DNA of 64,000 nt from JACCXM01 sp046328335 (GCA_046328335.1 JAXLWU010000020.1:30413-94412); one strand, 5' to 3'. Positions 1-8,832 are shown, counted from the stretch's first letter. Numbers and translations are program-made. The notes: a model not told the origin generated them from the sequence alone.

Positions 1-2
1 GC

Positions 3-275
3 CAGTACGATCCGGTGACGAAGGAAGTGGCCGCGTTCGAGGAACTGGTCGGCAATCACGGTGGTCTGGGGGGACCCCAGCGGGAACCGTTCGTGCTCTA
101 CCCCGCCGATCTCGATCCCGGTCCGGGGATGATCGTTGGCGCCGGTCACCTCCACGACGTGCTGAGAGGCTGGGTCGATGCCGCCGGGCACCCCAGTCCG
201 AATGGCCATGCGGCCGGCAACGACAAACAGAATCAGGGGCTCTCCGAGGTGGCTTCTTCGATGAACCAGTCCTGA
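3..275 (+). CDS. C-terminal end of an alkaline-phosphatase-superfamily / phage-holin-family protein (partial)
   Basis: The frame is open to the left edge of the window, so only the last 90 residues are seen. They contain FEELVGNHGGLGGPQ, then FVLYPADL and IVGAGHLHDVLRGW. From memory this matches the C-terminus of actinobacterial and Chloroflexota proteins in which a holin-like membrane segment is joined to a nucleotide-pyrophosphatase/alkaline-phosphatase-like domain; the HGGLGG stretch and the closing V-H-x-x-L-R-G-W are the recognisable parts. The last 43 bases overlap the convergent membrane-protein gene. Without the N-terminal part the metal ligands and membrane segments cannot be checked. 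Confidence 0.6.
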   Translation, partial: QYDPVTKEVAAFEELVGNHGGLGGPQREPFVLYPADLDPGPGMIVGAGHLHDVLRGWVDAAGHPSPNGHAAGNDKQNQGLSEVASSMNQS

Positions 276-1216
276 AATTCGTTGTCCGCGTCGTTTATGA
301 GGTGGGTTCGCGCGGCGATGACCGAATCGTAGGGAATGGCGTAGGCGTTGGGCCGCAGACTCGGCGGGATCGGCTGTCGTTCGACGACGTAATAGTTGTA
401 GTTGCGCGCGCCGACGAAGATGAGATCGGCGTCCCCGGCAGGGGAAGTGACCCCGGCTGCCCAGGTGAACTCGACCGCGATGCTGTTGGCCGCCAGGCCG
501 GTCATCTCCAGTTCCGCGTCCTGGATCGCCCCGTGCGCCGTCGCGACCAGGGCGTCGAGCAGATAGAGGGTGAAGAGCAGGGCGATGGGGATGAACTTCC
601 GCGCCCGGATCGGATCGAGGATCAGTTGGCGAGGGCCAAGACTGAGCCAGAAGACATAGATCAGGAGGGCAGTTCCAACCGTTTCCATCAATCCGGCGAC
701 TTCGCTCAAGGCTGAACTGGTCTGAAAGAATCCTTCTCGCAGACCAGCGCGGATTGCGCCGATGATCAGCGGTGAGACGATGAGCAGATTGGCGAACAGC
801 AGGAAAAGCCTGCCGAATTGTTCCCGGACTCGCTCGTACCAGGGATGCAACCAGCCGAGCCGGGGGGCGAGCAGACGATACAAAAGGAAGAAAACGAGAA
901 TCATCCCCGGATACTCGAGCAGGCTCTGGATGGCGTGCATCGATTGCAGCGCGATGTATGACGGCGCCAGATCGAGCGAATTGACCTCGATCGACATCCG
1001 CCCGTAATACGCCTCGCTGTAGACGGACCCGACGAGGTACAGCGCGGTGGAGGCCACCACCGCGATCGTCGCCGATTCGATGAGACGCTGTGCCGCCCCG
1101 AACATGTGGGAATCGGTGATCGCGGTGGGTGAAGCGGCTGCTTGTTGCGTATTGATGACGCGTCGCGGGCGCTTCCGCCGGGTGCTCCTGGCGCCACCCG
1201 TCTCGTCAGGACGCAT
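233..1216 (-). CDS. Multi-pass membrane protein of unknown function
   Basis: I do not recognise the family. The 327-residue protein starts with a basic, probably cytoplasmic tail (STRRKRPRR at about 11-19) and has about five hydrophobic segments, near residues 45-65, 100-120, 137-157, 180-200 and 208-228. They are followed by a polar domain of about 100 residues containing FVGARNYNYYVVER. The start ATG lies inside the end of the upstream EEP-phosphatase gene (11-bp overlap), so the two are translationally coupled and probably transcribed together. The 3' end overlaps the convergent gene at the window edge. Confidence 0.75.
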   Translation of the reverse strand: MRPDETGGARSTRRKRPRRVINTQQAAASPTAITDSHMFGAAQRLIESATIAVVASTALYLVGSVYSEAYYGRMSIEVNSLDLAPSYIALQSMHAIQSLLEYPGMILVFFLLYRLLAPRLGWLHPWYERVREQFGRLFLLFANLLIVSPLIIGAIRAGLREGFFQTSSALSEVAGLMETVGTALLIYVFWLSLGPRQLILDPIRARKFIPIALLFTLYLLDALVATAHGAIQDAELEMTGLAANSIAVEFTWAAGVTSPAGDADLIFVGARNYNYYVVERQPIPPSLRPNAYAIPYDSVIAARTHLINDADNEFQDWFIEEATSESP

Positions 1217-1928
1217 GACTCACTCTCGACAACGCGGCGAGAACCGGCAGATGATCGGATCCGGCGTGATCGCCGATCCAGGCATCGTGTGTCTGGAAGT
1301 GCGCGGTATGCCAGATGTAATCGACGCGCAGCAGGGGCGGGAGCGGCAGACCGCCCAGCGGGTGGCCACGATAGGCAAGATGGGAGAGGCGCGTGGGCAA
1401 GGTGAAGCCGGGGCCGCGCCCGGCCGCGCCGAAGGCATCGATCAGCCCCGAATCACGGAGTTGGCGATAGGCGGCCTGCCAGCCGACCCGATTGAAGTCG
1501 GTCAGGAGTACCGCGGGATGGCCCGCGGTGGCGGCGGCGGTGATCTGGTCGATCTGCTCGTTGGTCAGCGCCGAGGAGATGGCGCGGGTGCGGCCCAGCC
1601 GGGGCGGCGGGGGGTGCGCGACGATCACGGTAAGTTCCCCCTCCGGAGAATGGATCAATGCTCGCAGATCGGGGCGGCCCGGATGGGTGTCGAGCAGCCC
1701 GCTCTCCAGAATCGGGAACTGGGAAATGATTCCCTTGCCGGGGATGCCCGATGGGTAGAGCACCTGATGTGGATAGTCGTCGCGCAGGAACTCCGAGATG
1801 GCCTCCCCCTGCGCCGCTGCCAACTCCTGGACGCCAATGATGTCCGCGCCGGAGCGGCGCAGCATCGGGATCAGGCGCAGCGGATCGGCCAGTCCGGCGC
1901 CGACGTTGTAGGTCATGACGGTCAGCAT
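1206..1928 (-). CDS. Endonuclease/exonuclease/phosphatase (EEP) family protein
   Basis: A 240-residue protein of the DNase I-like EEP fold, a metal-dependent phosphodiesterase or nuclease. Visible family motifs, in order, are MTYNVG near the N-terminus, GVQEL with the metal-binding Glu, the VIVAHP strand, the LTDFN motif, and a final GSDHLPV that supplies the catalytic Asp-His. The frame is open further upstream, but that extension is low-complexity and antisense to the start of yihY, so the ATG at 1928 (MLTVMTYNVG) or the ATG at 1916 is the likely start. No signal peptide is seen. Substrate cannot be told; homologues include nucleases and lipid or sugar phosphatases. Confidence 0.85.
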   Translation of the reverse strand: MLTVMTYNVGAGLADPLRLIPMLRRSGADIIGVQELAAAQGEAISEFLRDDYPHQVLYPSGIPGKGIISQFPILESGLLDTHPGRPDLRALIHSPEGELTVIVAHPPPPRLGRTRAISSALTNEQIDQITAAATAGHPAVLLTDFNRVGWQAAYRQLRDSGLIDAFGAAGRGPGFTLPTRLSHLAYRGHPLGGLPLPPLLRVDYIWHTAHFQTHDAWIGDHAGSDHLPVLAALSRVSHAS

Positions 1929-2064
1929 CAAGCAGCGATCGTCCAGATTCCAGCGACACGTCTTGCGAAACAAGACGCATGTACGGATGCGCGGTGTCCG
2001 TCTCGCGATGATAATGCCTACGCAATCGGGGGAACATCGCCGCGGCGCATCGCGCGGCGTGACA

Positions 2065-3087
2065 ATGGAGTCAGTGCCAGTGCCCGAATTGGTCGCCAGC
2101 CCGCAACTGCCGGATCCTCCGGGCAGACATGGCTCCGACGCTCCACCGCGTGATCGCTTGTGGGGCAGCCTGCAGGGATTCGGCCGCGATCTCCTCGCGG
2201 CGCTGCGGGTGGCCAATATCACCGCGCTCGCCTCCCAGGTTGCCTACAGCCTGATCTTCGCCATGCCCTCGATCCTGCTGGTGGTGGCACTGATTGCCGC
2301 TGAGATCGATCATCGCACCGGATTTGCCATCAGTACGGAAGTCCGCAACCTGATTGTGACCGCGTTGCCGGCACAGATCGAAGACACGGTCAATGGACTG
2401 GTCAACGAGGCGATCCGGCAGGCGCGGCAGCAGCCGACGACGTTCAGCGCGGTGGTCTCGATCGCGATGGCGCTCTTTGCCGCCGGCAACGGATTGGGCG
2501 AACTGGCGACCGCCTACGACCGTGCCGCCGGCATCATCGACGATCGCCCTGACTGGCAGAAACGGATGATCTTCGCCGTGTCGGCGGTGTTGATCGCCCT
2601 GCTGCTGCTCATCGCGTTCACACTGTATGTCTTTGGCGGCGATCTGATAACGGTGCTCGGCCCGCGCTTCGGCGCCGGTGAAGGCATGGCCCGCGCCTGG
2701 GAGCAGTTGCAGGCGCCGATCATCGTTCTCCTCGTCTTCATCGGCACCACGATTCTCTACATGACCAATTGCGGCTGCTACACCCTGCGCTACAACGCGC
2801 CGGGGGCGTTGATCTCGACACTGCTCTGGTTGCTGGTGATCAAGGGTTTTGCCCTCTACCTGCAGATCGCACCACCAAGCACCGCCTACGGGGCGGCGAG
2901 CAGCGTGCTCATCTTCCTCGTCTTCCTCTATTTGAGCAGCATGGCGTTGATCATCGGCTCGTTCAGCTCCGCGGTGATCGTGCGCCGCGCGCGGCAAAGC
3001 GAGGCCGCGCATCTAGCGTCCAACGTGCATCCGGTGCCGACCATGGGGTTGCGGTTGAACGAACTCGATCTGGGCCATCGTGGCTGA
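2065..3087 (+). CDS. YihY/virulence factor BrkB family membrane protein
   Basis: A 340-residue integral membrane protein of the YihY/BrkB family, once misnamed RNase BN; its real function is unknown. The N-terminal soluble part (LWGSLQGFGRDLLAALRVAN) leads into the family hallmark ALASQVAYSLIFAMPSILL, followed by about six hydrophobic segments including ITTLLW-type and FLYLSSMALIIG helices near the C-terminus. The ATG at 2065 was chosen because the open frame upstream overlaps the divergent EEP gene and is not conserved-looking. The next gene starts 8 bp before this stop, so they form an operon. Confidence 0.85.
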   Translation: MESVPVPELVASPQLPDPPGRHGSDAPPRDRLWGSLQGFGRDLLAALRVANITALASQVAYSLIFAMPSILLVVALIAAEIDHRTGFAISTEVRNLIVTALPAQIEDTVNGLVNEAIRQARQQPTTFSAVVSIAMALFAAGNGLGELATAYDRAAGIIDDRPDWQKRMIFAVSAVLIALLLLIAFTLYVFGGDLITVLGPRFGAGEGMARAWEQLQAPIIVLLVFIGTTILYMTNCGCYTLRYNAPGALISTLLWLLVIKGFALYLQIAPPSTAYGAASSVLIFLVFLYLSSMALIIGSFSSAVIVRRARQSEAAHLASNVHPVPTMGLRLNELDLGHRG

Positions 3088-3976
3088 ACGACGCGCGCCT
3101 CGCTGGCGCTCGGTGCTGGCCTGGATCTTTCTTCTCATCTTCATCGTGGCCGCGCCGGTGGCGGTCGTTGCCGGCTGGACGCGCACGACACTGCGCGATC
3201 AAACGGCTTACGTTCAGGCGGCACGGCGGGTGGCCGCCGCGCCGGAAGTGCAACAGGCGCTGTCGTCACGGGTCAACGGGGAAATCAAGAAGGCCGTGAT
3301 TGGCGAGAACCCGACCGCCGGGGAGGCGATTCTCTACCGGCAGGTGGAGGGTCAGATCGCCACGGCCGTCGACGGGGTACTCGCCAGCGGCGAATTTGCC
3401 GACATCTGGGCGAAGGCGAACGGGGAGGCATATGCCTTCCTCGCGGGTGGATTGGCAGCGGGCGCCGGGCAACCGGTGGTGATCGATCTGGGGCCGCTGC
3501 AAGAGGCGATCGAAACAGAGGTCGACCGCCGGGGCATCGCGCTCCCGGCGGGCTGGGAGCGGGACGAGGAAGACTTGCGCATCCAGATTCTCGACGCCGC
3601 GACGGCGGACCGGGTGCGTGCCGCGATGCGAAACCTCGATCTCGTCTCTGGCGTCGCCGTGGCGGCGACGCTGCTCTCGCTGTTGTTGTCGGTTGGTCTC
3701 GCCCCCGATCGGCTGGCGGCGATCGCCCGTGTCGGCTTTGCCCTGACCCTCGGCATGATCGTGCTGATCGCCGCTATCGTCGTCGGTGAAGGCTGGCTGG
3801 CGAGCGCTGCCGGAAGCGACGGACCGGTGATCGCGGCCATGCTCGATGGCGTGTCTCAGGTGTTGCGTCTGGCGGTTATCGTTCTAGCGATGGCCGGATT
3901 GATCCTCGCCGCGGTGTTTGGCGGGTTGGCGGCGCTACGCCGCTCGATCGCCCGGCGGCGCGCCATTGCCGGGTAG
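3080..3976 (+). CDS. Membrane protein, four predicted transmembrane segments
   Basis: A 298-residue protein starting at a GTG that overlaps the end of the yihY-type gene by 8 bp. Residues 11-33 form an N-terminal anchor. A soluble, alpha-helical region of about 150 residues follows (many Ala/Glu, e.g. AARRVAAAPEVQQALSSRV), then three hydrophobic segments near 188-208, 215-240 and 255-285, and a basic end (RRSIARRR). The plan, one anchor plus an extracytoplasmic helical domain plus a membrane bundle, is seen in actinobacterial hypothetical proteins. I do not recognise a function. Confidence 0.75.
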   Translation: MAERRAPRWRSVLAWIFLLIFIVAAPVAVVAGWTRTTLRDQTAYVQAARRVAAAPEVQQALSSRVNGEIKKAVIGENPTAGEAILYRQVEGQIATAVDGVLASGEFADIWAKANGEAYAFLAGGLAAGAGQPVVIDLGPLQEAIETEVDRRGIALPAGWERDEEDLRIQILDAATADRVRAAMRNLDLVSGVAVAATLLSLLLSVGLAPDRLAAIARVGFALTLGMIVLIAAIVVGEGWLASAAGSDGPVIAAMLDGVSQVLRLAVIVLAMAGLILAAVFGGLAALRRSIARRRAIAG

Positions 3977-4011
3977 TGGATGTGCGGCGAAACGAGGGAA
4001 AGGAATGCGGC

Positions 4012-4515
4012 ATGCTGGAGCAGATTCGCTCCCTCTACGACTACAACACCTGGGCGAATACGCGCGTCCTCGACGCCGCGAGCCGCCTCACGCCCGAGCA
4101 GTTTCTCGAACCGCTTGCTGGGGCGGGATCGCTACGTGACATCCTCGCCCATACCGGCGGCGCGGAGTGGATCTGGTTCCAGCGCTGCCTGGGCCACTCG
4201 CCGCGATCGTTCTGGAATCCGGACGACTTTCCGGATGTGGCGACCCTGCGCCAGCGCTGGGACGAGACAATGGCGATTTCGAGCGATTTCATCGCCGGTC
4301 TTCACGAAGCCGATCTCGACCGGATCGTGGCCTACACCAATGCACGGGAAGAAGACTGGGCTTACCCCCTCTGGGAAGCCCTCCTGCACCAGGCGAATCA
4401 CGCGACCCAGCACCGCTCCGAAGCGGCGATTCTGCTCACGCGCTGCGGGCAATCCCCGGGTGACCTCGATTACCTGATCTACCTCGACGGCTTGCGGGGC
4501 CGTGATAGACGGTGA
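4012..4515 (+). CDS. DinB-family four-helix-bundle protein
   Basis: A 167-residue protein of the DinB/YfiT metal-binding four-helix bundle superfamily, which includes thiol transferases and many damage-inducible proteins of unknown function. The N-terminus LYDYNTWANTRVL is typical. The three putative metal His lie in LRDILAHTGGAEW and in LLHQANHATQHRSE. The start ATG at 4012 follows an AAAGGA box. It is the last plus-strand gene before a strong bidirectional hairpin at 4525-4563. Confidence 0.85.
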   Translation: MLEQIRSLYDYNTWANTRVLDAASRLTPEQFLEPLAGAGSLRDILAHTGGAEWIWFQRCLGHSPRSFWNPDDFPDVATLRQRWDETMAISSDFIAGLHEADLDRIVAYTNAREEDWAYPLWEALLHQANHATQHRSEAAILLTRCGQSPGDLDYLIYLDGLRGRDRR

Positions 4516-4524
4516 CATCGCGGA

Positions 4525-4563
4525 CTTCCCGGTTCCCGTCTGGTGAGAGCGGGAACCGGGAAG
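4525..4563. terminator. Bidirectional hairpin terminator between convergent genes
   Basis: A perfect 14-bp stem, CTTCCCGGTTCCCG at 4525-4538 pairing with 4550-4563, with an 11-nt loop. It lies in the 65-bp gap between the DinB gene and the convergent beta-helix gene. No clear U-tract follows. Confidence 0.7.
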
Positions 4564-4580
4564 CCGGCGGTCATCGCGCC

Positions 4581-5558
4581 CTATCCGATGCAGTTCGCGA
4601 TTTCCATCCCAGCACAGTTGTTGGGATCGTTCTTCGCGACGATTGCGGTGTCGGCGAGGGTGATGGTGCTCTTGAACCCGAAGATGCCGCCACCCATGTC
4701 ACCGGCATCGTTGGCAGTCACCCGGCTGCCGCTCGCCAGGGTGACGGAGCTGCCGCTGCCAGCGTAGATGCCACCGCCGACAAGACGAGCCTTGTTCTTC
4801 TCGATCAGGCTGCCAGACTCGAGCACGAGGGTGCCCCCGGCAACGTAGATACCGCCGCCCCAGACCTTGCTCTTGTTGTCGCTCACGCTGCTGCCGGCGT
4901 CCAGCGTCGCCCTGCCGCCGGCCTTGACGATGATGCCGCCACCCACGCTGAATGCGGAGTTGTCGTTGACGCTGCTCCTGACCAAGTGCAACTCGCTGCC
5001 CGGCGAGACCACGATCCCGCCGCCCTCCGCCGAGTCGTTCTTCTCGACAACGCAGTCTTCCAGGGTCAATTTGCCCTTGTCGAGGAGCAGGATGCCCGCC
5101 CCGCCGAGGCGAGGGATCTTGTCTTCTTTGCCGCCGGTGATGGTCAGTCCCCGCAGCGTTACCACGCCGCTCGGCCCGATCATGAGCACACGGACGAACC
5201 CACCGCCCTTCATCTCGGTGTCATCCGCGCCCGCGCCGACAACGGTCAGCGGTTTGTTAATGTAGATCGTCGGATTCGACTTGTATGTTCCCTCGCAAAC
5301 AGTGATCGTGTCGCCAGCCTTGGCCGCGTCGATGGCCGGTTGCAACTTGTCGTAACGACAGCCGTTGTCGCAAACGTCGCACTGGTTCCCGCGCGGCGCT
5401 TTCGCACGGCCTTCGCCGCGCTTGCCAGTTTGCGCCCCGGATGCGGCCCGCGAGAGGAGGGGAGCCATTGCACCGGCCACGAACAGCGACAACGCACCGC
5501 GCCGCGAACGCGTGGCGCTGAGATGCCGGGTCAGATGATCGAAGGTTTCCTGTTTCAT
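4581..5558 (-). CDS. Exported right-handed parallel beta-helix protein with F6-D7/R19-R20 N-terminal module
   Basis: A 325-residue exported protein. Residues 5-11 read TFDHLTR and residues 18-20 are the S-R-R of a twin-arginine signal, followed by the hydrophobic segment GALSLFVAGAMAPLL. A basic stretch (GKRGEGRAK) and a short Cys segment (CDVCDNGC) precede a pectate-lyase/NosD-like solenoid: AIDAAKAGDTITVCEGTY, then about five coils of roughly 30 residues, each marked by GGGI plus V/Y. It ends CAGMEIANCIG. Solenoids of this type bind or cleave polysaccharides, but no catalytic site is obvious. AGGAG lies upstream of the ATG. A palindrome-plus-box element lies about 140-210 bp upstream and is shared with the gene starting at 62164. 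Confidence 0.8.
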   Translation of the reverse strand: MKQETFDHLTRHLSATRSRRGALSLFVAGAMAPLLSRAASGAQTGKRGEGRAKAPRGNQCDVCDNGCRYDKLQPAIDAAKAGDTITVCEGTYKSNPTIYINKPLTVVGAGADDTEMKGGGFVRVLMIGPSGVVTLRGLTITGGKEDKIPRLGGAGILLLDKGKLTLEDCVVEKNDSAEGGGIVVSPGSELHLVRSSVNDNSAFSVGGGIIVKAGGRATLDAGSSVSDNKSKVWGGGIYVAGGTLVLESGSLIEKNKARLVGGGIYAGSGSSVTLASGSRVTANDAGDMGGGIFGFKSTITLADTAIVAKNDPNNCAGMEIANCIG

Positions 5559-5699
5559 CCCTGCATTGCTCCTGATCGTGTCGGTCGCACTCGGTCGTCA
5601 GCCGCGGTAACTCTGTTCCACAGTATGAACGGTTTCTGCCTGTTGCAGGCGAAAGACTCGCCAACATATCGACGATAACCAACCAGCCAATTTCTGACA

Positions 5700-5767
5700 C
5701 CAGCACGTTGTACCGGTTTTCGGGGTGGATCGCGGACAGCTGTCCGCGTCCTGTCCGAACCCTGTCC
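5700..5767 (-). promoter_or_regulatory. Conserved upstream element, copy A (palindrome plus ACCGGT box)
   Basis: Read toward the beta-helix gene, it contains direct CGGACAG-type repeats at about 10-bp spacing, a perfect 18-bp palindrome CGCGGACAGCTGTCCGCG at 5731-5748, an 11-nt gap, and AAACCGGTACAACGTGCTGG (complement of 5700-5719). The same arrangement, with 17 of 20 box bases identical, occurs in the same orientation upstream of the exported-protein gene at 62164. It could be an operator/promoter, or the end of a lost mobile element. Confidence 0.5.
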
Positions 5768-6198
5768 TGCTCGGTGTCATGATCGCGTAAGCATGTGCCC
5801 AAAGGCTCGCCGACCTGCTGGGATAAGGACCGCACTGCGGCGACCAAAAGGGCACTGCCACGGGAAAACTGGAAAGTTTCACCCGCGGACTCGGCATGGC
5901 GTGAGGGGATCGGCGAGTCTCGGGTCCTGACTGATTGCCCATCTCGATCGGCAACGGATTATGGATTGTTGGCGCCATCGTGGGGGAGGCGGACGAGGCA
6001 AGCCTCGCCCCTACAGCCATGCTCGTGGGGTGCGACGCTCGCGTCGCCCACGCTCCGAGTCGCCGAGTTTGAACGCTGGAAACCCGGTCAGGATGTCCTT
6101 CCTAACCGGGTGCCTAAATGGCGACCAGGACTGGGACCACCACTGGTCGCGGCAGGCGGACGCCGGGAGGCAGGACCACGAAATAGCGTGGGACGAGG
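5768..6198. other. Non-coding stretch with repeat family R4
   Basis: No convincing gene. It contains an R4 repeat at 5990-6056 (GAGGCAAGCCTCGCCCCTAC and a GCGACGCTCGCGTCGC palindrome). Nothing else is recognised. Confidence 0.5.
5990..6056. repeat. Dispersed repeat family R4, copy 1
   Basis: Palindromic GACGAGGCAAGCCTCGCCCC followed by a second small palindrome, GCGACGCTCGCGTCGC. Related copies are at 45517-45600 and 48611-48698. All lie between genes. Confidence 0.55.
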
Positions 6199-6612
6199 TC
6201 AGCGCGGCTGGTGAGTCTGACCGTTCGCGCCCCGCCGCCGTTGCCAGACCGCGGCCAGTCCCGCGGCAGCACTGGCGAAGGCGAGGGCGGGCCAGGCGCC
6301 GGTGTGAGGTTCCGCCGCCGAGCCCTGGCCGGTGTTGGGCAGGCAGAGACCGCTCGGACAGTCGCAGACTCCCTCGAAACAGGTAAGACCGCCGGTGCAG
6401 ACGTTGCCGCAGGCGCCGCAGTTGTTGTTGTCGCAGCAGGTATCGACGCAGGTCCCGTTGCAGAGCCGCTGACCGGCGGCGCACGTCGTCTGCGCCGCGA
6501 CGGGTTGGACCGTTTTCGCCAGCGGGAGCGCGGCCATCATCACGAGGAGCCGCCGCCGATTCACGTTGTTCGCGACGGAACGGGCGATATCGTCAAAGGT
6601 GCGAGGGTCCAT
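6199..6612 (-). CDS. Small exported Cys-rich protein with twin-Arg signal and LPNTG-like C-terminal anchor
   Basis: A 137-residue protein. The start ATG at 6612 is fixed by a perfect AGGAGG box. Residues 5-11 are TFDDIAR and 18-20 are N-R-R, followed by a hydrophobic segment (LLVMMAALPLAKTV). The mature part is a compact Cys-rich repeat (CCDNNNCGACGNVC, CFEGVCDCPSGLC). It ends LPNTG, a 12-residue spacer, the hydrophobic WPALAFASAAAGLAAVW, and RRRG. That is the layout of a sortase-sorting signal, though the LPXTG-to-helix spacer is long. No sortase is visible in the window. Function unknown; probably wall- or membrane-attached. Confidence 0.8.
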   Translation of the reverse strand: MDPRTFDDIARSVANNVNRRRLLVMMAALPLAKTVQPVAAQTTCAAGQRLCNGTCVDTCCDNNNCGACGNVCTGGLTCFEGVCDCPSGLCLPNTGQGSAAEPHTGAWPALAFASAAAGLAAVWQRRRGANGQTHQPR

Positions 6613-7078
6613 GCTCGTCCTCCTGGCAGCGTTCCTGGTCTCGTCGACCGCGAGTCTGAAATGCGGACACGCACAATTCGCGCCGAGTCCCGCGCAGACG
6701 CGGCGAATCAGTTCACGCCGCCGCTCATCATGATGCAAGCCAGGTGTTCCGATTGCCACCATGTGAGGTGTCATGCTGCACGGAACCGCCGATCGGGGGG
6801 CACGACCGCGGAACGGGAACTGGCGTGAAAATTGCAGCAATGGGTTTGGCGCACGAGCCATTGCATGTCAAATCGAAGCGCGATAGGCTACATGCTGTCC
6901 TCCAGCCATGGTGCTGGCCTCGGTTTAGAGGTCGGCGCGATCGACTCGATGAGGAGAGGAGGGAGGCCCTGGCGACAGAGACCGGGGACGGCGCCTTCCC
7001 CTCGCTGGAAGTTGTGCGCGAGAGGACACGGGTTCCGAGTGACGGCGGATCGGTAGGACGGAAACGGAGGAACCGGCA
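6613..7078. other. Divergent intergenic region
   Basis: The 466-bp gap between the minus-strand LPNTG protein and the plus-strand peptide-binding protein. It must hold both promoters. I see no gene, repeat or clear operator. An AGGAGG box (complement of 6619-6624) serves the left gene and GGAGG at 7066-7070 serves the right one. Confidence 0.4.
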
Positions 7079-8728
7079 GTGAGCAGCAGAACCGTGGACG
7101 AACGCATGCGGGCGCTGGAGGCGCGGGGTATCGATCGTCGCCAGATTTTACGGCTCCTGGGAGCGGGGGCCGGAGCGGCGGCGCTCACCGGCATGCCGGT
7201 GATGTCCGGCCGTGGGGGCACCGCCGTGTTCGCGCAGGATGCCGCGCCCGGCGGCACCCTGACCTATGCCCGGGATGGCGACGCCGACTCGCTCGATCCC
7301 CACAAGACGACGACGACCCTCTCCTGGCAGGTGCAGGGTCAGATTTACGAGACGCTGACCGCATTCGACGCCGATGGCAACATCGTGCCCAACCTCGCCA
7401 AGAGTTGGGAGATTTCCGACGACGGCCTGACCTACACCTTCCACCTCCAGGAAGGGGTTACCTTCCACGATGGGACACCGCTCAACGCGGAGGCGGTGAA
7501 GTTCACCTTCGACCGCTTCATGGCGGAGGAGACCGCCAATCCTTCCAAGGCGAGCATCGGTCCGTTGACCGGGACCGAAGCGGTCGATGACCTGACGGTG
7601 ACGATGACATTCGAGTCCCCGTTTGCGCCGCTGTTGAGTTTCCTCACCGATCCCTTTGCCGGCATCGTCTCCCCGGCCGGGGTGAAAGCCGCCGGTGACG
7701 ATTTCGGCAACAAGCCGGTCGGCAGCGGTCCTTTCATGTTCAAGGAGTGGGTCAAGGGCGACCGCATCGTGCTCGACCGCTTCCCCGATTACAAGGGGTT
7801 CCACCCCATGTATCAGCACGAGGGGCCCGCCTATCTCGATCAGGTGATCTATCGCACCATGCCCGAGGAGCAGGCCCGGCTGGCCGCGCTGGAGACGGGC
7901 GAAGTCAACATGGCGGAGCCGCCGCTGGAGGAAGTCGCGCGGTTGCAAGGCGATGCCAGTTACACGGTCTATGTCGCCCCGAATACCGGTCAGTTGGTCT
8001 TCTTCGAGTTTGCCGTGCACCGCGCGCCATTCGATGATGCGCGGGTGCGGCAGGCCGTCGGATACGGCGTCGATACCGCGGCATTGGTCTCGATCGGGCT
8101 CAACGATCTCGTTCAGGCCACGCAGTGTACGGTCGGCCCCGGCATCCTTGGCGGCGATTCCGAGGTCTGCAAGACCTCCGGGTTCTCGCACGATCCCGAG
8201 AAGGCGAAGAGCCTCCTGGCGGAAGCCGGCTACGGCGATGCGCCGCTGGAAGTGACCCTCGCCACCTGGACCGGGGGCAACCGTGAGGACGTGGCGCAAC
8301 TGATCCAGAACCAACTCAATCAGGCCGGGTTCAACGTCAAACTGGAGACCATGGACATTGGCTCGCTCAATGCCCGGGTGAAGGCGGAGAACAACACAAA
8401 CGAGGGTGGCGGCTTCTTCGACATGATGGGCTGGGCGTGGTTCGACCCGGACATCCTCTACGCCCTCTTCCACTCGCCCGGTTGGGTCGATGGATTCAGC
8501 AGTCCGGAACTGGACGCCATGCTCGAAGAGCAGCGGCAGACCACCGACCGCGACGCGCGCCTGGCGAAGATCGACGAGATCCAGAAGTACATCCTGGAAA
8601 ACGCGGCGATGGTTCCACTCTACTCACCGGGGTGGAACTGGATTCTCGCCTCGCCCGCCTCGGTCAAGGGGTTCCAGTTCGCGCCCTTCAACCGGGCGTT
8701 GCTCTACGACGTCTCGATCGAGGGGTAA
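7079..8728 (+). CDS. Peptide-type ABC transporter substrate-binding protein (family 5), Tat-type signal
   Basis: A 549-residue extracytoplasmic solute-binding protein of family 5 (DppA/OppA/NikA). The GTG start follows GGAGG. Residues 19-23 are DRRQI, a twin-arginine signal, followed by LLGAGAGAAALTGMPVM. The mature protein shows the family landmarks GGTLTYARDGDADSLDPHKT, DGLTYTFHLQEGVTFHDGTPLNAEAV and AFDDARVRQAVGYGVDT-like segments. It delivers di-/oligopeptides or another small ligand to the two permeases encoded just downstream. No ATPase gene follows, so the pump must borrow one from elsewhere. Confidence 0.9.
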   Translation: MSSRTVDERMRALEARGIDRRQILRLLGAGAGAAALTGMPVMSGRGGTAVFAQDAAPGGTLTYARDGDADSLDPHKTTTTLSWQVQGQIYETLTAFDADGNIVPNLAKSWEISDDGLTYTFHLQEGVTFHDGTPLNAEAVKFTFDRFMAEETANPSKASIGPLTGTEAVDDLTVTMTFESPFAPLLSFLTDPFAGIVSPAGVKAAGDDFGNKPVGSGPFMFKEWVKGDRIVLDRFPDYKGFHPMYQHEGPAYLDQVIYRTMPEEQARLAALETGEVNMAEPPLEEVARLQGDASYTVYVAPNTGQLVFFEFAVHRAPFDDARVRQAVGYGVDTAALVSIGLNDLVQATQCTVGPGILGGDSEVCKTSGFSHDPEKAKSLLAEAGYGDAPLEVTLATWTGGNREDVAQLIQNQLNQAGFNVKLETMDIGSLNARVKAENNTNEGGGFFDMMGWAWFDPDILYALFHSPGWVDGFSSPELDAMLEEQRQTTDRDARLAKIDEIQKYILENAAMVPLYSPGWNWILASPASVKGFQFAPFNRALLYDVSIEG

Positions 8729-8747
8729 AGCCCCGCTCCGCATATCG

Positions 8748-8832
8748 GTGTCGTTCCGAGGAACGAGGAATCTCGTCGTTTGGTTGCATGTGGACGAATA
8801 ACGACGAGATCCCTCGTGCCTCGGGATGACAC
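8748..8832. repeat. Dispersed palindromic repeat family R1, copy 1
   Basis: Ends GTGTCGTTCCGAG and CTCGGGATGACAC are inverted repeats; inside are AGGAATCTCGTCGTT and AACGACGAGATCCCT, also inverted. It lies between the binding-protein and permease genes of one operon. Other copies are at 12921, 19098 and 29795. Confidence 0.7.
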
